Positions 16,229-25,013 of a stretch of 64,000 nt of DNA are shown in pieces (positions within the stretch are counted from its first letter, which is position 1; each line of letters begins with the position of its first letter). The stretch comes from Acetispira formosa (nom. nud.). GTDB lineage: Bacteria > Desulfobacterota > Desulfarculia > Adiutricales > Adiutricaceae. A model generated the notes under the pieces. It made no database searches and was not told the DNA's origin. It was given only the letters and a program-made list of their open reading frames with translations. The position numbers were made by a program, and so were the translations under genes. The DNA is taken from positions 3,806,001 to 3,870,000 of the forward strand of contig CP026657.1 of assembly GCA_023525915.1 (NCBI GenBank). Direction: 5' to 3'.

Positions 16229-16480
16229 ATGGCTGTATTAGACGCAAAAGATTTAGTTGCTACCACGCAATTCCGCGCGGCAATTCAGGTCTGGTTTAAA
16301 GAATCGGGCATGAATCAGCTTCGCGCCTCTATGGAATTGGGTATAACGCAGGGCTTGTTTAACCGCCTTTTAAGCGGGAAGTACGCCCCATCCATGGCTC
16401 AGGCTTAGAAGATCGCTCACGCTTTGGGGTATGAACTAGTGGACGTACTCACCATGGGGCGTAACATCTTAGATCCATAA
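16229..16480 (+). pseudogene. HTH regulator gene interrupted by an in-frame TAG
   Basis: An 83-codon frame from the ATG at 16229 to the TAA at 16478 holds a helix-turn-helix-like domain (WFKESGMNQLRASMELGIT, FNRLLSGKYAPSMAQA). Codon 60 at 16406-16408 is TAG; after it the frame continues with KIAHALGYELVDVLTMG, which is the expected continuation of such domains. A single point mutation therefore truncates it, losing about the last 24 residues. It precedes the GmrSD-type gene by 43 nt and may once have regulated it. Confidence 0.65.
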
Positions 16481-16523
16481 GGCTTTCAAGTAGTCAGACA
16501 TATTTTCGTGATGAGGTGAATTC

Positions 16524-18398
16524 ATGGATATTCAACCGGAAAAACAAAATATTGACCAAGTTTTTGCCAGAACGGTATATTATATAGATTTTTATCAGCG
16601 CGATTATAAATGGGCTAGTGAGCCCGTTAATCGGTTGTTAGAGGATATTTTTTATCAATTTGATGAATCTTACGAACGATACTCAGACCTTGATGCAAAC
16701 AAGGAAAATATTAATGCAAAATATCCATGGTATTATCTAAATACATATGTAACAAATAATGTTGACGGAAAGGATTTTGTTGTTGACGGACAACAACGGC
16801 TTACAACGATCACGTTGATTTTAATTAAATTGTACCATTTGGCAAATAAGTACAATTCGAAAACAAACAAATGGATAGAATCGAAAATAGCTGGCTATTC
16901 AGGCACAGAGCATGAGTTTTGGATGAATCATATAAATCATATTCATGTTTTAAAAAATTTGCTTGATGCAGTTGATCTTAATGAGATTAATACTTCAAGT
17001 GGAATTACCGCAGAGGATATGGTTGCGAATTACTCCCTTATTTCTGCCTATCTTGATGATAAAATTAAGGGAAAGGATCATCTCGAAGCGTTTATATACT
17101 ATTTTTTACTACGTTTGGTTTTGGTTAATCTTTCTGTAGAAACACAACATGTACCAATGGTTTTTGAAGTAATAAATGACCGTGGAGTTCGACTCAAGCC
17201 GTATGAAATTTTAAAAGGGAAATTGCTTGGTCAAATAGATAAAGACGAACTTGCCAGCAAAAATTATAACGAGACTTGGGATTGCATTGTTAGAACAGTA
17301 AATTCGTTTAGAGAAGATGAAGTCGATAATTTTTTTCGTTATTGGCTTAAGGGAAAGTTTTCAGGAACGCGAAAAGAAGGGCAACGCTTTGATGGTGACT
17401 ACCATCGAGAGATGTTCAAGGCTGATATGGATAAAGAGTTGTCGCTTGATCATAATCCCCGCGGAGTTAAGACTTTTCTTGATGATTCTTTTGAGTATTA
17501 TACGGGCTTGTATTCAAAAATATGGCGAGGTACGCAAGATATTGATGAACTTTATCCCTCTGTTTATTATAACTCGCTTAACGAACAAGATGGGCAATTT
17601 ATGCTTATATTGTCATCTTGTAGGGTTCGTGATTCAGAGGAAGATGAAAAAATAAAAGTCGTTTCTCAAGAAATTGATCGAATTTTTTCTTTGTTACAAT
17701 TACAAGGGGTATATGATTCAAATTCATTTGCAGAACTCATATTTAAAATTAGCATAGCAATTCGTGAGAAACCAGTAAAAGAAATAAAACCAGTATTTAC
17801 GCAATTCATATGTGATGAGCTCGCTGACAACAAAAATGTTGCCTCTGTTTCTCAGCCATTTAGTTACACTTATTTCAAAAATATGACAGTCGACAGACCA
17901 AATAAGCGTTTTATTCGTTATCTATTCGCGCGTGTGGAGTTGCTGCTAGCGAACGCAATGAAAGTTGATATGCGCCACCCAATAAAAAATCTAGTAACGA
18001 ATAGAGGCGTTAAAACAGGTTTCCATGTGGAACACATACTTGCTCATAATAAGGAGAGTCTAGAATCATTTGGTCACGATGAAGAAAGGTTTGAGGTGGA
18101 ACGAAATCGCCTTGGTGGAGTACTTTTGCTAAAGGGTCTCGATAATATATCGAGCAACGATGAATGTTATGCGGAAAAGCTAAAAACGTATGCAAATTCA
18201 TTATACTGGAACGAGACCCTTCGTAAAGACACTTATAAAAGTAAAATTGACTTCCAACGGTTCATAGAGCAGACTGGATTAGCCTTTAAGTCGTACGACT
18301 CATTTGGACCGCATGAGCTTGAAGAGCGGCACCGCCTTTTATTCGATCTATGTTGCTACATTTGGGAACCAAGCTGTATCGACTATGCGAAAGGCTAA
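16524..18398 (+). CDS. GmrSD-type DUF262/DUF1524 restriction protein
   Basis: A 624-residue protein. The N-terminal DUF262 domain has the FYQRDYKW start and the hallmark VVDGQQRLTT at about residues 87-95, a ParB/sulfiredoxin-like NTP-binding motif. The middle is helical. The C-terminal DUF1524 region carries an HNH-type nuclease signature, FHVEHILAHN at about residues 500-509, followed by RNRLGGVLLL. This is the fused form of GmrS and GmrD, type IV enzymes that cut DNA with modified (glucosylated hydroxymethyl) cytosine; many DUF262 proteins have other or unknown targets. The gene is far richer in A+T than the backbone, a sign of recent transfer. It stands alone on the plus strand, facing the integrase. 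An antiphage role is inferred from family and island context. Confidence 0.88.
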   Translation: MDIQPEKQNIDQVFARTVYYIDFYQRDYKWASEPVNRLLEDIFYQFDESYERYSDLDANKENINAKYPWYYLNTYVTNNVDGKDFVVDGQQRLTTITLILIKLYHLANKYNSKTNKWIESKIAGYSGTEHEFWMNHINHIHVLKNLLDAVDLNEINTSSGITAEDMVANYSLISAYLDDKIKGKDHLEAFIYYFLLRLVLVNLSVETQHVPMVFEVINDRGVRLKPYEILKGKLLGQIDKDELASKNYNETWDCIVRTVNSFREDEVDNFFRYWLKGKFSGTRKEGQRFDGDYHREMFKADMDKELSLDHNPRGVKTFLDDSFEYYTGLYSKIWRGTQDIDELYPSVYYNSLNEQDGQFMLILSSCRVRDSEEDEKIKVVSQEIDRIFSLLQLQGVYDSNSFAELIFKISIAIREKPVKEIKPVFTQFICDELADNKNVASVSQPFSYTYFKNMTVDRPNKRFIRYLFARVELLLANAMKVDMRHPIKNLVTNRGVKTGFHVEHILAHNKESLESFGHDEERFEVERNRLGGVLLLKGLDNISSNDECYAEKLKTYANSLYWNETLRKDTYKSKIDFQRFIEQTGLAFKSYDSFGPHELEERHRLLFDLCCYIWEPSCIDYAKG

Positions 18399-18406
18399 AA
18401 ATACGC

Positions 18407-19471
18407 TCAAATCACATTGGGTCCACGTTTAGAGCCAAATAATCTGTCTGCTAGTCTCTCCATCCGCAAATGGGTATACCGAGCCAACATTTGGAGGGTT
18501 TTGTGGCCGGTGACGGACTTGATTTCCATAATATCCAGGTCAGTGTTCTCGAAAAGGCGGCTAGTGGCCTCATGGCGTAGGTCATGAAAATCCAGTCCAT
18601 TAATCTCAGCACGCTGGCAGGCCCGCCTCATGGCTTTGGTTATGCCATCCGGGGTGAGGTTAAACAGCTTGGCGGATGGCTCCACGGTTTTAGTTGGCTG
18701 CTCATTTTCTTCCGACATTGAACTGGAGCGTTGCTCCATTTGGATTTCGCGGAGGATTTCCAAAGCATTTGGCGATAAAGGTATAGTCCTGGCTTCCTCG
18801 TTTTTGACGCCGGCAGCCAGCAGAGTGGCCGTTCGGCGCTTAAAGTTTATTTGACGCCAGGTCAGGCTAGCTAACTCGGAGCGCCGCATGGCCGTCTCCA
18901 GGGCAAGTTTAATAAGATATTAAAGCTCAGGGCCACTAGCGGCCAACAGTCGTTCCTCCTCACCTTCTTCCAAACGACGTTCACGGCCGGGGGGCAGTTT
19001 CGGCTTTTTGGTTCGTTTAACTGGATTCGTCAGGCTTTCCATGCCCCAATTACTGATGGCCACCTCGAATAAGCGAGAGAGTAGGGCAAGGTCAAGCCGA
19101 ATGGTGTTGGCAGAAACGCCCTCAGCTTCACGCTCTTTGATGAAGTCAGCTATATCCTTACTGCGAATACGGGCCATGATCATATTGGCGATGTTGCGGC
19201 GCTGGAGCGCTCTGGCCATTCGTTCGCTTTTATCAGCATGGGCCAATTGAGGTATGTATTCTTCGATATAGCGTTCGAGGGCCTCTTTGAGGGTAGTGCT
19301 TTCAGCCTCAGTGCGGGAGACGAAGGCGCCTTTATCCATCTCAGCCTCGACCTCTCTGGCCCATTTTTCAGCATCGGCCCTGGTATCGAAGGTTTTACAG
19401 GTGGTGGGCAGACCTTTCCGACGAATTCTGGCCTCCCATTGAAGATTGCCGCGCTTACGGATACTGGCCAT
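18407..19471 (-). pseudogene. Tyrosine recombinase of island A, interrupted by one in-frame TAA
   Basis: The frame from the ATG at 19471 (GAGAGG upstream) encodes an N-terminal arm-binding part (RKRGNLQWEARIRRKG), a core-binding domain (ALERYIEEYIPQL) and, after codon TAA at 18920-18922, continues in the same frame without loss: YLIKLALETAMRRSELASLTW, HDLRHEATSRL and GHKTLQMLARYTH. All catalytic residues (RRSE arginine, HDLRH, GH, final Tyr) are present beyond the stop. A single nonsense mutation near residue 184 has thus split a normal integrase of about 353 residues. Its 5' end lies next to the repeat at 19571, as expected for the integrase of island A. Without readthrough the island cannot excise itself. 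Confidence 0.88.
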
Positions 19472-19497
19472 TTTCAAACCTCTCGTTCTGGAGCCAT

Positions 19498-19516
19498 TGG
19501 AGCATATTTGGAGCAA
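19498..19516 (+). repeat. Arm-type integrase-binding repeat, right end of island A
   Basis: Partner of 13241-13259 (18 of 19 bases, same orientation). A third TGGAGC unit occurs 9-10 bp before it. It lies in the region just upstream of the island A integrase start. Confidence 0.6.
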
Positions 19517-19531
19517 TAAGTCAAAAAACGC

Positions 19532-19568
19532 ATCAAGGGGTTATGGAAAACATCCATAACCCCTTGAT
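19532..19568 (-). terminator. Terminator beside the middle tRNA-Thr repeat
   Basis: A perfect 16-bp stem, ATCAAGGGGTTATGGA at 19532-19547 with 19553-19568, around a 5-nt loop, ends 2 bp before the repeat at 19571. It closely resembles the tRNA terminator at 36251-36286, sharing the TCAAGGGGTTA/TAACCCCTTGA arms. Confidence 0.75.
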
Positions 19569-19570
19569 TT

Positions 19571-19620
19571 AACTGGAGCCGGCGATGGGAATTGAACCCG
19601 CGACCTGCTGATTACGAATC
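19571..19620 (-). repeat. attachment-site repeat 2 (50 bp); junction of islands A and B
   Basis: Identical to 13084-13133 and 36290-36339. It lacks the tRNA 5' half and so is not a tRNA gene. The two island integrases lie back to back on either side of it (18407-19471 leftward, 19886-21100 rightward). Confidence 0.92.
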
Positions 19621-19725
19621 TGGCGAAATGGCCTTTCTGACTATTCCTAGCTATATATTATCTTTCTAAAATCAATGAGTTATGTTATATTTAATTTTCG
19701 GCTGATACCCCGATTTTTCTATTCG

Positions 19726-19746
19726 GTGGGTACCAGGTGGGTACCA
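19726..19746 (+). repeat. Arm-type repeat, left end of island B
   Basis: Two GTGGGTACCA units in tandem, identical over 21 bp to 36215-36235 in the same orientation. An inverted GGTACCCAC follows about 30 bp later. The site lies 140-160 bp upstream of the integrase start. Confidence 0.7.
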
Positions 19747-19885
19747 GAGCCATTTAGGGCGGTGCAGTTGATTTTCTGGTACCCACTGAGTGTTGAGGCT
19801 GAGTCAAAATCAGCAGTCCCGGAGAGCGTAAAAATTGACGTGGCCTGCCGATATTTAATCAGCAGGCTACAGTGAGGAGAAAAGT

Positions 19886-21100
19886 ATGAAATTCACCAAA
19901 AAGAGCCTTGATGCTATCAAGCCCATTGGCAAGCGCCAGGTCTTTTTTGACGATGATTTACCTGGACTGGCTATCCGGGTCAGCGAGATCGGACGTATAT
20001 CATTCTATTACAGTTATCGCACAGGCAAGGGACGAACGGCGGTCAAAAAGTGGGTGCACATCGGGTCCTATCCAGCCTGGACGCCGGAGAACGCCAGGCA
20101 GAAAGTCAAAGAGCTGGCTGCCCAGGTTACTATGGGCACTGACCCGGCTGATGAAGCCAAGGTGGCCAAAAGCGCCCTGACCGTGGCCGACGTCATTCAA
20201 GTTTTTTGGTTGCAACATATCAGCGCCAAGCTCAAGCCGTCCAGCCAGCGTTTGTATAGCGGCATCATCGGTAAGCACATTGTCCCAATGCTGGGCAAAA
20301 TCAATATCAAGGATGTGGCTCACAGAGATGTGGCCAGGTTGCACCATGAACTTCGCGACGCACCCTACATGGCCAACCGGACGGCGGCGGTGCTGTCCAA
20401 ATTTTTCAACTGGTGCGAGAAGAACGGCTATCGGGACAGAAACAGCAACCCGGCTGAGGACTTGGAAAAATACAAAGAGCGCAAGCGGATGGACTTCCTT
20501 AAAATAGAAGATATTGAAGCCATCGGCCAGTCTCTTGCGGCCCTTGAGGCTCTGGGGCAGGTTTCACTTATGCCGGCGGCGGCCTTACGATTGCTGCATT
20601 TAACCGGAGCTCGTCTGGATGAGATTCTCAGCTTGAAATGGTCGTATCTTGATCTTGAATCCAACTTGGCCAATTTGCCGGACAGCAAGACCGGCTTCAA
20701 GGTGCTTCATCTGCCTATATCAGCGGTGGAAATTTTGCGGGCGCTGCCGAAGTTCGATAGTGATTATGTCTTTCCCAGCGGTTCCAAAAGCGGACACCTA
20801 AGCAGCATTCGCAAGCCCTGGGCGGCGGTCTGCGCCCATGCCGGTCTATCGGGATGGCGACTTCATGATCTACGTCACGCCTTCGCTTCAGCGGCGGTCA
20901 ATTCCGGGGCCAGTCTGCCCATGATCGGGGCCTTGCTGGGTCATAAGAATTCCAGCACTACCGCCCGTTATGCTCATGTGGCGCTCAATCCGGCACACAA
21001 AATTGCCGAGGACACCGGTGCGGAAATTTCTGAAGCTTTGAGCAGCGTTCCCCAAAATGGAATTCTCAAATTCGCACCGAGGGCCAGGGCCGAGAGGTGA
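19886..21100 (+). CDS. Tyrosine recombinase (integrase) of island B
   Basis: A complete 404-residue integrase. The N-terminal DUF4102 domain (MKFTKKSLDAIKP, FFDDDLPGLAIRVSE, YSYRTGKGR, IGSYPAWTPENAR) is typical of P4-like island integrases. The core-binding domain starts near residue 100. The catalytic domain has the arginine in LTGARLDEILSLKW, HDLRHAFAS, and LGHKNSSTTARYAHV with the active tyrosine. All residues needed for excision and integration are intact. GAGGAGA precedes the ATG. It begins 265 bp inside the middle repeat, with arm-type GGTACC repeats in between. The next gene starts 3 nt after its stop. Confidence 0.95.
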   Translation: MKFTKKSLDAIKPIGKRQVFFDDDLPGLAIRVSEIGRISFYYSYRTGKGRTAVKKWVHIGSYPAWTPENARQKVKELAAQVTMGTDPADEAKVAKSALTVADVIQVFWLQHISAKLKPSSQRLYSGIIGKHIVPMLGKINIKDVAHRDVARLHHELRDAPYMANRTAAVLSKFFNWCEKNGYRDRNSNPAEDLEKYKERKRMDFLKIEDIEAIGQSLAALEALGQVSLMPAAALRLLHLTGARLDEILSLKWSYLDLESNLANLPDSKTGFKVLHLPISAVEILRALPKFDSDYVFPSGSKSGHLSSIRKPWAAVCAHAGLSGWRLHDLRHAFASAAVNSGASLPMIGALLGHKNSSTTARYAHVALNPAHKIAEDTGAEISEALSSVPQNGILKFAPRARAER

Positions 21101-21103
21101 TCT

Positions 21104-22159
21104 ATGCTGATTTCGCTTGGCAAACTTTTCACAGCCTTTAAACTTTCTCCAGACGATCTGACTGATTTGCGCACACTGCTGCCGACCAAGCCTGTAATAC
21201 CAATAAATCGGTTAATTATTGACCCGAATGATCGAGCTGCATTTAAAGGCGCTTCTCTCCTGGAAGTGACTGATGATTTGATATTCCAGTATGCGACAAA
21301 ATACTCTTCGCAGGTAAAAAGATTGCCATTACCCAGAAAGAGATTGGTTGAACTGGTTTTGGATCATCTTTTGGCGACGTATAGAGAACTGGAGTCTGAG
21401 GAAGGCCTCAGGGCAGAATTCCCCGAAATCGCTGCTGGATGGCGCAATGAACACTTATATGGCTTACTTGTGCCTCACGCTGACGGTTCTCTGACAACAT
21501 TAAAAACGGAGATATTTAATAACCTGATAGGGTCGTATGTTTTCTTTTCGTATGTCGTTCTTGATGAAGCCGTCCAATTTCTATATGGCAACTATTACCC
21601 ATTTCACCGAGAGGTTAAAGGTTTAACCCGAGAGCGTTATTTGGAGATTATCAAGGGCTATTTCACATCGTCCGCACTGGAGCCTGAAACTGGGACGCCT
21701 GCTGAAATAGAGTCGTCCCTTGGAACTCAGCTTGGTGAGTCAGACTCTCATACCAGACCAAAAGGCATTAAGCCGTCCGTTCTTGTGAGAGCCATAAAAG
21801 ATGAGGCTATTCACCAGGGACTTGATGAGAGCTATGCCGTCACTGTTCGGACTATTTGGAATTGGAGAAAAAACGTCACCGCTCCGCCCACGGGTTTTTC
21901 AGAAGAGGTGATGAAAAGCGAGGAAACCGCTTCCGCGTTCGCTAAAAAATACATTGAACACAAGGTCGCTGAAGGTTCATCCGAACTGGCCTCCAATGCC
22001 AAAAAAGAGGTTTCTTATAACCCCCATTTTCATGGGGTCGAAGTCGAAACCCCCGAGGATGCTCTTATACTGGCCGACTCTTTTCGAGATTTGGCTTTAA
22101 ATATGGATGGTGGTAAGCAGGCCGATAAAAGGCGAAAAGCTAGACGAAAAGATTCTTAG
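21104..22159 (+). CDS. Unknown 351-residue protein coupled to the integrase
   Basis: The ATG lies 3 nt after the integrase stop, with AGAGGTGA as its ribosome binding site inside the integrase 3' end, so the two are translated from one message. I do not recognise the family. The protein is soluble and mostly helical, with a conserved-looking centre (GLTRERYLEIIKGYFTSS) and a possible helix-turn-helix near residues 225-260 (VLVRAIKDEAIHQGLDE, AVTVRTIWNWRKN). The C-terminal tail is very basic (KQADKRRKARRKDS). The coupling and possible DNA-binding helix would suit a regulator or excision helper, but that is a guess. An uncharacterised island-linked protein is the fair description. Confidence 0.7.
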   Translation: MLISLGKLFTAFKLSPDDLTDLRTLLPTKPVIPINRLIIDPNDRAAFKGASLLEVTDDLIFQYATKYSSQVKRLPLPRKRLVELVLDHLLATYRELESEEGLRAEFPEIAAGWRNEHLYGLLVPHADGSLTTLKTEIFNNLIGSYVFFSYVVLDEAVQFLYGNYYPFHREVKGLTRERYLEIIKGYFTSSALEPETGTPAEIESSLGTQLGESDSHTRPKGIKPSVLVRAIKDEAIHQGLDESYAVTVRTIWNWRKNVTAPPTGFSEEVMKSEETASAFAKKYIEHKVAEGSSELASNAKKEVSYNPHFHGVEVETPEDALILADSFRDLALNMDGGKQADKRRKARRKDS

Positions 22160-22282
22160 TTGTCATTTTTGAAGAATTATTGATTAAGTTGATATTTTTC
22201 TTAAAGGTGCAGTGGACCGCCCGAACCGCAATTACGGTTCGGGCGATTTCGCGGCCGTCAGACTGAGATCGTTAGGCTGCCA

Positions 22283-22570
22283 TCAGATAGATTCCATGAA
22301 GCGGACGTTTTCGATCTTGCGCTGAACCGTGCGGGGGAAGGAGATGCCCGGCAGGCTGAAAAGCAGGGCATAGCCGATTATATGATCGTCGGGGATGCCG
22401 AGGAGGACCGCGCTTCCGGGACAAATGTGAGCATCCAGCAGACGAGCCCAGCCCAGGTGGTGCCCACGCCGTTGACCTGGGCCAGCATTTCAAAAAAACT
22501 GAGGGCAATGAGGCAGTCCTGAAGGCCGCAGGGCGCGTCCTTTGGCGCGGTCCCGATAAGCTGGGTGGCC
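22283..22570 (-). pseudogene. Frameshifted 3' fragment of a nitroreductase gene
   Basis: On the minus strand one frame reads GTAPKDAPCGLQDCLIALSFFEMLAQVNGVGTTWAG, the alpha-helical centre of nitroreductase-family flavoproteins. A frameshift near 22436-22446 leads into a second frame with GSAVLLGIPDDHIIGYALLFS and a C-terminal TVQRKIENVRFMES ending at TGA 22283-22285. The 5' part is gone and the fragment abuts the TetR relic at about 22575. Confidence 0.65.
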
Positions 22571-22582
22571 GACGTTTCCTAG

Positions 22583-22789
22583 GCGACCCTGAACGCGCAC
22601 TTCAAAAGCAAGGAGGCCCTGTTGCAGGCGGTGGTCAGGGACCGGACGAGCGCTTTCTCGGAAAAAATGCTACCGCCCCGGCCGAAAGGGCCGCTGGATG
22701 TGCCCAAGTCCCTGAGCCAAATCGCGGATAGGCAGGCCGAGATTCTCCTGATCCGCTGCGACAGCACCTTGCATCCGCAGGGCGGATGA
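22583..22789 (+). pseudogene. Fragment of a TetR-family regulator gene
   Basis: The frame after a TAG at 22580 reads ATLNAHFKSKEALLQAVVRDRTSAF, matching the end of the TetR DNA-binding domain (YxHFxSKEALLxAV) and the start of helix 4. It ends at TGA 22787-22789 with no ligand-binding domain. The helix-turn-helix start is missing. It sits 3 bp from the 3' end of the aldo/keto reductase on the opposite strand; TetR regulators often accompany such reductases, so this may have been its old regulator. Confidence 0.6.
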
Positions 22790-22792
22790 ATT

Positions 22793-23929
22793 CTAGCCGA
22801 GAGCAAGAGGCTGCTGTTCGAGGTCTTGAGCGATTAATTCCATGTTTTTTATTATGTTAATGTGCTGTGGACAAACTCGTTCACAGTTGCCGCAGCCGAT
22901 ACAGTCCGAAGCCTTGCCGTTCGTCATTACTTCAAGCTTGTAATGGTTTACGGCTTCAGATAGATCATTATAAATCAGCTTGCGGTTGTAGGCGTCAAAT
23001 ACCCTGGGGATCAGGATTTTTTGCGGGCAGCCTTCCAGGCAATACCGGCAGTCCGTGCAGGGGATGCTTTTAATTTCATTTATCGCCTGACGGGCCTGGC
23101 CGATAACGGCCATTTCGTCCGGGCTGAACGGAGTGAATTTTTCCATGTAGGAAACATTGTCCCGCACCTGATCCAGAGTCGACATTCCGCTCAGCACGGT
23201 AATAATGTTATTTTGAGAAGCCGCATAACGAATTCCCCACGAAGCAGGCGAGGCTTCGGAATCGGCGGTTTCAAGGATTTTTTTGACCTTTTCGGGCGGG
23301 CCGGCCAGCGTGCCGCCTTTAAGCGGCTCCATGACCACAATGGGTTTCTGGTGCTTCAGCGCCACTTCATGGCATTTCCGGGATTCAATGGCTGGGTTCT
23401 CCCAATCGGCATAGTTCAGTTGAAATTGGACAAATTCTATTTCCGGGTGTTCGGTCAGAATTTTATCCAGCGCGGCGGCATTGTCGTGGATGGAGAAACC
23501 GATATGCCGGGCTACGCCTCTTTCTTTCAGTTCATGCATATGATCCCATATTCCAAAATCATCGACGATTTTGGTGCGGCTGCCGCCCAAATTATGGATC
23601 AAATAGAAATCCACATAATCCACGCCAATGCGCTTCAGTGAGGTCCAGATCATGTTTTTGGCCTGTTCGGCGTTTGCGGCGGCAAAGGCGGGACATTTTG
23701 TGGCGATATGGAAAGTTTCACGGGGAAAGCGATCCACTATAGCGGTTTTCATGGCTTCTTCCGACTTGCCCCCCATGTAGCCCCACGAGGAGTCATAATA
23801 GCTGAAACCTCTGTCCATAAAGAGATCAACCATTTCTTTGACCTGCTCAATATCAACCTCGTTGCCAAGCATTGGCAGCCGCATAAATCCGAATCCCAGT
23901 TTTTTAATATCTTCAGCTAAATACCGCAT
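22793..23929 (-). CDS. Ferredoxin-type aldo/keto reductase carried on island B
   Basis: A 378-residue paralogue of the reductase at 6776-7900. It has KKLGFGFMRLPM, YYDSSWGYMGGKSEE with the catalytic Asp and Tyr, the lysine in IATKCPAF and the histidine in YLIHNLGG. Two C-terminal clusters are intact: CTDCRYCLEGCPQKI and CIGCGNCERVCPQHI. GGGAG precedes the ATG. Base composition is closer to the backbone than to the AT-rich defence genes. It is flanked by relic genes (TetR and nitroreductase on one side, relaxase tail on the other), so it was probably captured along with a redox cassette. Substrate unknown. Confidence 0.92.
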   Translation of the reverse strand: MRYLAEDIKKLGFGFMRLPMLGNEVDIEQVKEMVDLFMDRGFSYYDSSWGYMGGKSEEAMKTAIVDRFPRETFHIATKCPAFAAANAEQAKNMIWTSLKRIGVDYVDFYLIHNLGGSRTKIVDDFGIWDHMHELKERGVARHIGFSIHDNAAALDKILTEHPEIEFVQFQLNYADWENPAIESRKCHEVALKHQKPIVVMEPLKGGTLAGPPEKVKKILETADSEASPASWGIRYAASQNNIITVLSGMSTLDQVRDNVSYMEKFTPFSPDEMAVIGQARQAINEIKSIPCTDCRYCLEGCPQKILIPRVFDAYNRKLIYNDLSEAVNHYKLEVMTNGKASDCIGCGNCERVCPQHINIIKNMELIAQDLEQQPLALG

Positions 23930-24012
23930 ACTGTTTCTCCCGTCCTCGCATTTGTTGAATACGTTAAGTTCTTCCTGCCGAAGTTGGTCCGAGGTAATAC
24001 GACTCCGCGCCG

Positions 24013-24753
24013 TTGCACAAAGACCCTGGCCGCGGCGGGCTACATCAGCAATTTCAAACTGGTTTGAAAAAACGCCAAACTGAAATGGCGGCCTTACGTC
24101 AGCAGGAGCAGCGACTCTACGGCATCCTGGCCAAACAGTGGGACGAGCGGTACAAGGCCATTCGCCGAATGCCCATGTTCCGACAGCAGCGGCGGGAGGT
24201 CATGAAAGCCTTCGCCGACAAAAAAGCCAAAGAGCTTGGCACGTTTCGTCAGACGATGAAGCAGAAACGTGATGAAGTCGCCAAGCATTATCCATATACC
24301 AGTTGGAGCCGTTTCCTGCGGCATCAGGCCAACCGGGGCAATGAAACCGCCCTGGCCATACTCCGCTCCAGGAAAGAAAAAATCCAGCGAGACAGGCACA
24401 TTCAGACTGCCCCCAGCCAATCGTCAGCCGCCGCATCGAAGGCCACTTTGGCTTCAGTCGCTGCAATGCGGGAGGTATTCAGATCGGAAGGGTTGAAGGA
24501 CGAGCTCCAATACACCATTGATACCAAGGGCACGATCATTTTCAAGCTATCCGACGGCGCTTTCATTCGCGACAGCGGAGCCGAGGTTCATTGCTGCGCC
24601 AACAATGAGCAGGCCCAACGCATAGCCTTAAAACTGGCGCAATCCAGATGGGATCAAACGGTTTCACAAGACGGCAATATTTTTAAAAACTCATCGTTCA
24701 CGCCGCCAACTCGTCAGCAAACGCCAGGCTACTCCGGCGAGGTTGGCCGATAA
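24013..24753 (+). pseudogene. C-terminal remnant of a TraI/MobP-type relaxase
   Basis: The frame begins among vector-like junk at 24013 and only becomes protein-like at about 24085 with ALRQQEQRLYGILAKQWDERY, a charged coiled region, then YTSWSRFLRHQANRGNETALAILRSR and TIIFKLSDGAFIRDSGAEVHCC. These two blocks are the usual C-terminal part of P-type relaxases next to conjugative primases. The catalytic N-terminal third (tyrosine and HxHxH motif) is missing and there is no convincing start, so the gene is dead as a relaxase. Confidence 0.65.
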
Positions 24754-24942
24754 GCACTTTAGAATCTGTAAGAAGTGCATCGTTGAAATCCACACCTGTC
24801 TTATGGGGGTCGGTAATGCCGACGTCCATTAGTAAAGCGTTCCCTTGCTTGAATGACGGGTACTGATATTCAATTCAATGTTGCCGCATTACCGTCAGTA
24901 TTTCCGACGCTAATAAAACTTGTCCTCTTTTGTTTAAAGTGA

Positions 24943-25011
24943 TATTTCCCGTTCGGTAATTTATCTTGATTTTGGATGAATCATTGATTAAAATTTACCG
25001 AAAGGGAAATA
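24943..25011. promoter_or_regulatory. Operator-like inverted repeat upstream of hipB
   Basis: TATTTCCCGTTCGGTAA at 24943-24959 is repeated in inverse orientation at 24995-25011 (TTACCGAAAGGGAAATA) with one mismatch. The right arm overlaps the ribosome binding site of hipB. HipB dimers bind such paired palindromic sites and repress hipBA with HipA; here this is inferred from position and symmetry. Confidence 0.7.
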
Positions 25012-25013
25012 CT

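Larger units (their letters stand above)
13134..19620. mobile_element. Integrative island A (6.5 kb) in the tRNA-Thr site
   Basis: Bounded by the 50-bp tRNA repeats at 13084 and 19571. A 19-bp arm-type repeat, TGGAGCANATTTGGAGCAA, occurs near both inner ends (13241-13259 and 19498-19516) in the same orientation. Contents: toxin/antitoxin pair, relic genes, TraK, an oriT-like region, TraJ, an XRE repressor, an HTH pseudogene, a GmrSD-type protein and an integrase with one stop codon. The island lacks its own relaxase and transfer genes, so it looks like a mobilisable element now frozen by the integrase mutation. Confidence 0.82.

Noticed and set aside
16406..18922. Recoded stop codons in island A
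   Set aside because: TAG and TAA both end ordinary genes elsewhere in the window (for example the Z1 gene ends in TAG), so a changed code is not supported; mutation is simpler.
13084..19620. Extra tRNA genes at 13084 and 19571
   Set aside because: They hold only the 3' half of tRNA-Thr and lack D arm and 5' acceptor strand.
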